A stretch of 8,421 bases of DNA, taken from the NCBI GenBank assembly GCA_003451675.1, contig DMCY01000040.1, forward strand, positions 1 to 8,421. Direction: 5' to 3'. The translations under genes and the position numbers were made by a program. Below are positions 7,601 through 8,421 of the stretch, in pieces. The notes below the pieces were generated by a model that was given only the letters and a program-made list of their open reading frames with translations, was not told where the DNA came from and did no database searches. The stretch comes from Candidatus Atribacteria bacterium. GTDB lineage: Bacteria; Atribacterota; JS1; SB-45; 34-128. Each line of letters starts with the position of its first letter. The stretch's first letter is position 1.

Positions 7601-8324
7601 AGATTTGGGACAAAGAGCAAAGTTTATGGCGGCAGAATCATGGTATAATCTTAAAGATTATCAGAAGGCAAGAGAAGCATATGAAAAATTTATCGAAATG
7701 TATCCTGAGGGAGATTTCTCAGCAAATGCCCAATATGCTATCGCCTGGACTTATCTGGAGAATAAAGATTATAAATCGTCCATTGACGAATTTAAAAAAC
7801 TTATAAGCATTTATCCCGATAGTAAATTTACCGAAGAAGCACAGTTTAGAGTCGGCAAGAATTATTTTCTTTCAGGAAATAAGAATATGGCTAAGGCAGA
7901 ACTGCAAAAGTTTATAAATTCTTGCAGTAATAGTAGTTTCAGGGAAGAAGCTATGTATCTATTAAGCCAGATATATTTACAGGAAGAGGATTGGATGGAT
8001 AACATTATTAATTTAGAAAGTCTGGTGAGAGAATATCCTGATAGTCAATATCTGTCAGAGGCTTTGTATGGCCTGTGTCTTTCTTATTTTAAAAAAGATG
8101 AATATGAAAAGGCCATTAAGGTGGGAGAAAGATATTTAGAAGATTATTCCGGCCTAAAATATGGTGATGACATCTTGTATACCAAGGCAATCTGTTGGGA
8201 AATGTTAGAAAATCAAGAAAAAGCTATTTCTGATTATCAGGACTTGATTTCAAAATTTCCCCAGAGTCCATATGTGGAAAAAGCTCGGGAAAGATTGGAA
8301 GTATTGCAGAAGGAAAGTGAATAG
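4686..8324 (+). CDS. Exported TolB-N/CsgG-like domain protein with ~25 tetratricopeptide repeats
   Basis: A 1212-residue probable envelope scaffold; its binding partners are unknown. The basic N-terminus is followed by a hydrophobic segment (about 21-40) and a signal-peptidase-like site VQA-S (cleavage about 44/45), so it should be exported or membrane-anchored. Residues 48-185 resemble the TolB-N/CsgG-like fold: ISVLYFNN at 49-56, GMTDMLIDDLS at 69-79, a DAEVIFFGDF strand at 121-130, then a DIFNLKD-type segment at 164-170. About 25 TPRs fill 230-1212. They come first as pairs inside 87-residue modules (about 289-550). From about 610 they become 36-38-residue CpoB/BamD-like repeats with PxS near each boundary (YPDSKF, FPQSPL). 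An AGGTGA at 4676-4681 supports the ATG. The gene has no visible operon partner; an octad array follows its stop. TPR count and export are well supported; the TolB-like assignment is tentative. Confidence 0.85.
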   Translation: MTKIANYLLKKEIFKEKYLLKFFYIIIALAIMISFFYNIQIVQASDRKISVLYFNNRTQQSGWDWLSKGMTDMLIDDLSQVDVLVCSSHQEIEDLYHKYDLSPISAEIDKSLLIQFSKNIDAEVIFFGDFYLSSLSDLNLSLKKYDNSTGKITAFRDFIVGNADIFNLKDKVVLFILKELNVELSIQDKDRLKKTPTTSLEALSNYYKCLDLMDKAIVEYEGVDYPSKKLWAEAIECGERAVAADPDYAEAYYLLAEIYNRTHWTIREVNSLNSFIQLVEENQLESKDIYKKASQAYFRLGYAFYSKGEHEQAIEYFISSTEYDPDLLEAHIYLVQIYYDMGEIGLSLDECEEVLRIDPQNKEISWFIKKNEQSQKYGREAYENYERGYLSYKNGNFEEAESYFKSSILANPNFKEPHYYLALSYYEIGDLDNSIFQWEEVIKIDSFDNTAKHFLNNCLEEKKYGRETLKHFNAGYDYYLKGEYDKAIEEFNKSLDYNPKYEKARQFLSRSYYQLDQMDKYREERKKATELKVSGGEEKAEEHYKLGYEFYSLKDYTVAIEELKKALDIMSDYPAARYLLAECYFQLEEYKLAQVEYEGVVTDSEINEYTDDALWGSGWCYYLLEEYEEAAKRFSKLLNDFPDSDLALQARHKLGKSYFQGNNYPETIKVYQEFLEKYSEYQGKEIEEVYYLLGQAYFRSGKYKEAEEVFNNLLFFFPGFELASEVKYYNGLSLFKENKYEEAIVQLKNLISEAEIEDKRKEEAQYLLARCWLNLQEYSKAIENLESLKQFEAEDSLLEKVSFDLGLAYSRQGDKEKAILEFQEFIEKYPQSELIKSAYFELGKDLYDLKKYKLALSELKKTSTDEALYLIGKSSKELGDQEGEIAAFEELREKYPRSDFSQEAYFRLGNYYYNQKRYKEAIEEFDKIIQFFPQSPLLSESYYWMGWSYFKLADYKKAGEYFNKVEEDEENLDLGQRAKFMAAESWYNLKDYQKAREAYEKFIEMYPEGDFSANAQYAIAWTYLENKDYKSSIDEFKKLISIYPDSKFTEEAQFRVGKNYFLSGNKNMAKAELQKFINSCSNSSFREEAMYLLSQIYLQEEDWMDNIINLESLVREYPDSQYLSEALYGLCLSYFKKDEYEKAIKVGERYLEDYSGLKYGDDILYTKAICWEMLENQEKAISDYQDLISKFPQSPYVEKARERLEVLQKESE
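5550..6287 (+). repeat. Tandem 261-bp (87-residue) supermodules inside the TPR gene
   Basis: Residues 289-375, 376-462 and 463-534 form tandem modules, each with two TPRs and a linker. The Gly-Tyr of the first TPR helix recurs at 301-302, 388-389 and 475-476, exactly 87 residues apart, then at 547-548 after a shortened 72-residue module. The linker motif KYGRE appears at 376-380 and 463-467. The modules are diverged at DNA level, so the duplication is old. Confidence 0.7.
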
Positions 8325-8332
8325 AATAATTA

Positions 8333-8372
8333 GTTAGTTGGTTAATTGGTTATCTAGTTAGCTAGTTAAGAG
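8333..8372 (+). repeat. GTTANYTR octanucleotide array 6 (five units)
   Basis: Five units in register are GTTAGTTG, GTTAATTG, GTTATCTA, GTTAGCTA and GTTAAGAG, starting nine bases after the TPR gene stop. Unit number, final unit and following sequence match the left-edge array at 84-123. Confidence 0.85.
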
Positions 8373-8411
8373 AAGAGAAGAAAGAAGACAGAAGATAAAA
8401 TAGTATCGAGT
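8370..8411 (+). repeat. GAGAA tract plus conserved tail (right-edge copy)
   Basis: Two GAGAA pentads (8370-8379), purine-rich sequence and AGTATCGAGT (8402-8411) repeat the order seen at 121-172, which has four pentads. The element is cut by the window end, so whether a palindromic element and heptads follow, as on the left, cannot be seen. Confidence 0.7.
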
Positions 8412-8421
8412 GAAAAACAGT

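Noticed and set aside
4686..8324. Membership of the TPR gene in the obg operon
   Set aside because: A 235-base repeat-filled spacer separates them, and their functions are unrelated. Same strand alone is weak evidence.

Overview
The window is AT-rich bacterial chromosome, roughly one third GC by eye. It carries five complete protein genes, all on the + strand: rng (RNase G), rplU (L21), rpmA (L27), obg (Obg/CgtA GTPase) and a 1212-residue exported TPR protein. The order rng-rplU-rpmA-obg is a conserved ribosome-biogenesis neighbourhood. It is familiar from Clostridia-like and several deep-branching anaerobic lineages. L27 here starts directly at MAHKKGQGS, and no prp (ysxB) gene lies between rplU and rpmA. 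That argues against a typical Firmicute, where L27 has a cleaved N-terminal extension. Base composition, gene order and repeat-filled spacers would suit an uncultured anaerobe such as Atribacterota, but this placement is a guess; no rRNA or other decisive marker is present.

Layout: 1-454 is a gene-free, repeat-rich spacer. It holds GTTA octanucleotides, a GAGAA tract, heptanucleotides and a 79-bp palindromic element. rng occupies 455-1978. 1979-2373 is a second repeat-rich spacer that ends in a strong promoter candidate and a structured leader for rplU. rplU (2374-2685) and rpmA (2771-3031) follow, closed by a strong intrinsic terminator at 3057-3091. obg is at 3167-4450. A third repeat spacer covers 4451-4685. 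The TPR gene is at 4686-8324. The window ends inside another repeat composite that matches the one at the left edge.

Genes together: RNase G matures the 5' end of 16S rRNA and takes part in mRNA decay. L21 and L27 are 50S proteins, and Obg is a GTPase of late 50S assembly. The large protein has a signal peptide, a TolB-N/CsgG-like domain and about 25 TPRs. It is probably an envelope scaffold with no evident link to the ribosome genes.

The genes are ordinary apart from the large TPR protein. The unusual content lies in the spacers. A degenerate octanucleotide, consensus about GTTANYTR, forms six short arrays. In two spacers the arrays face each other around homologous core sequences, giving elements of about 180-250 bp with inverted ends. 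Related heptanucleotide arrays and a third, inverted core copy lie in the left spacer. I see no defence system, CRISPR array, transposase, tRNA or rRNA.
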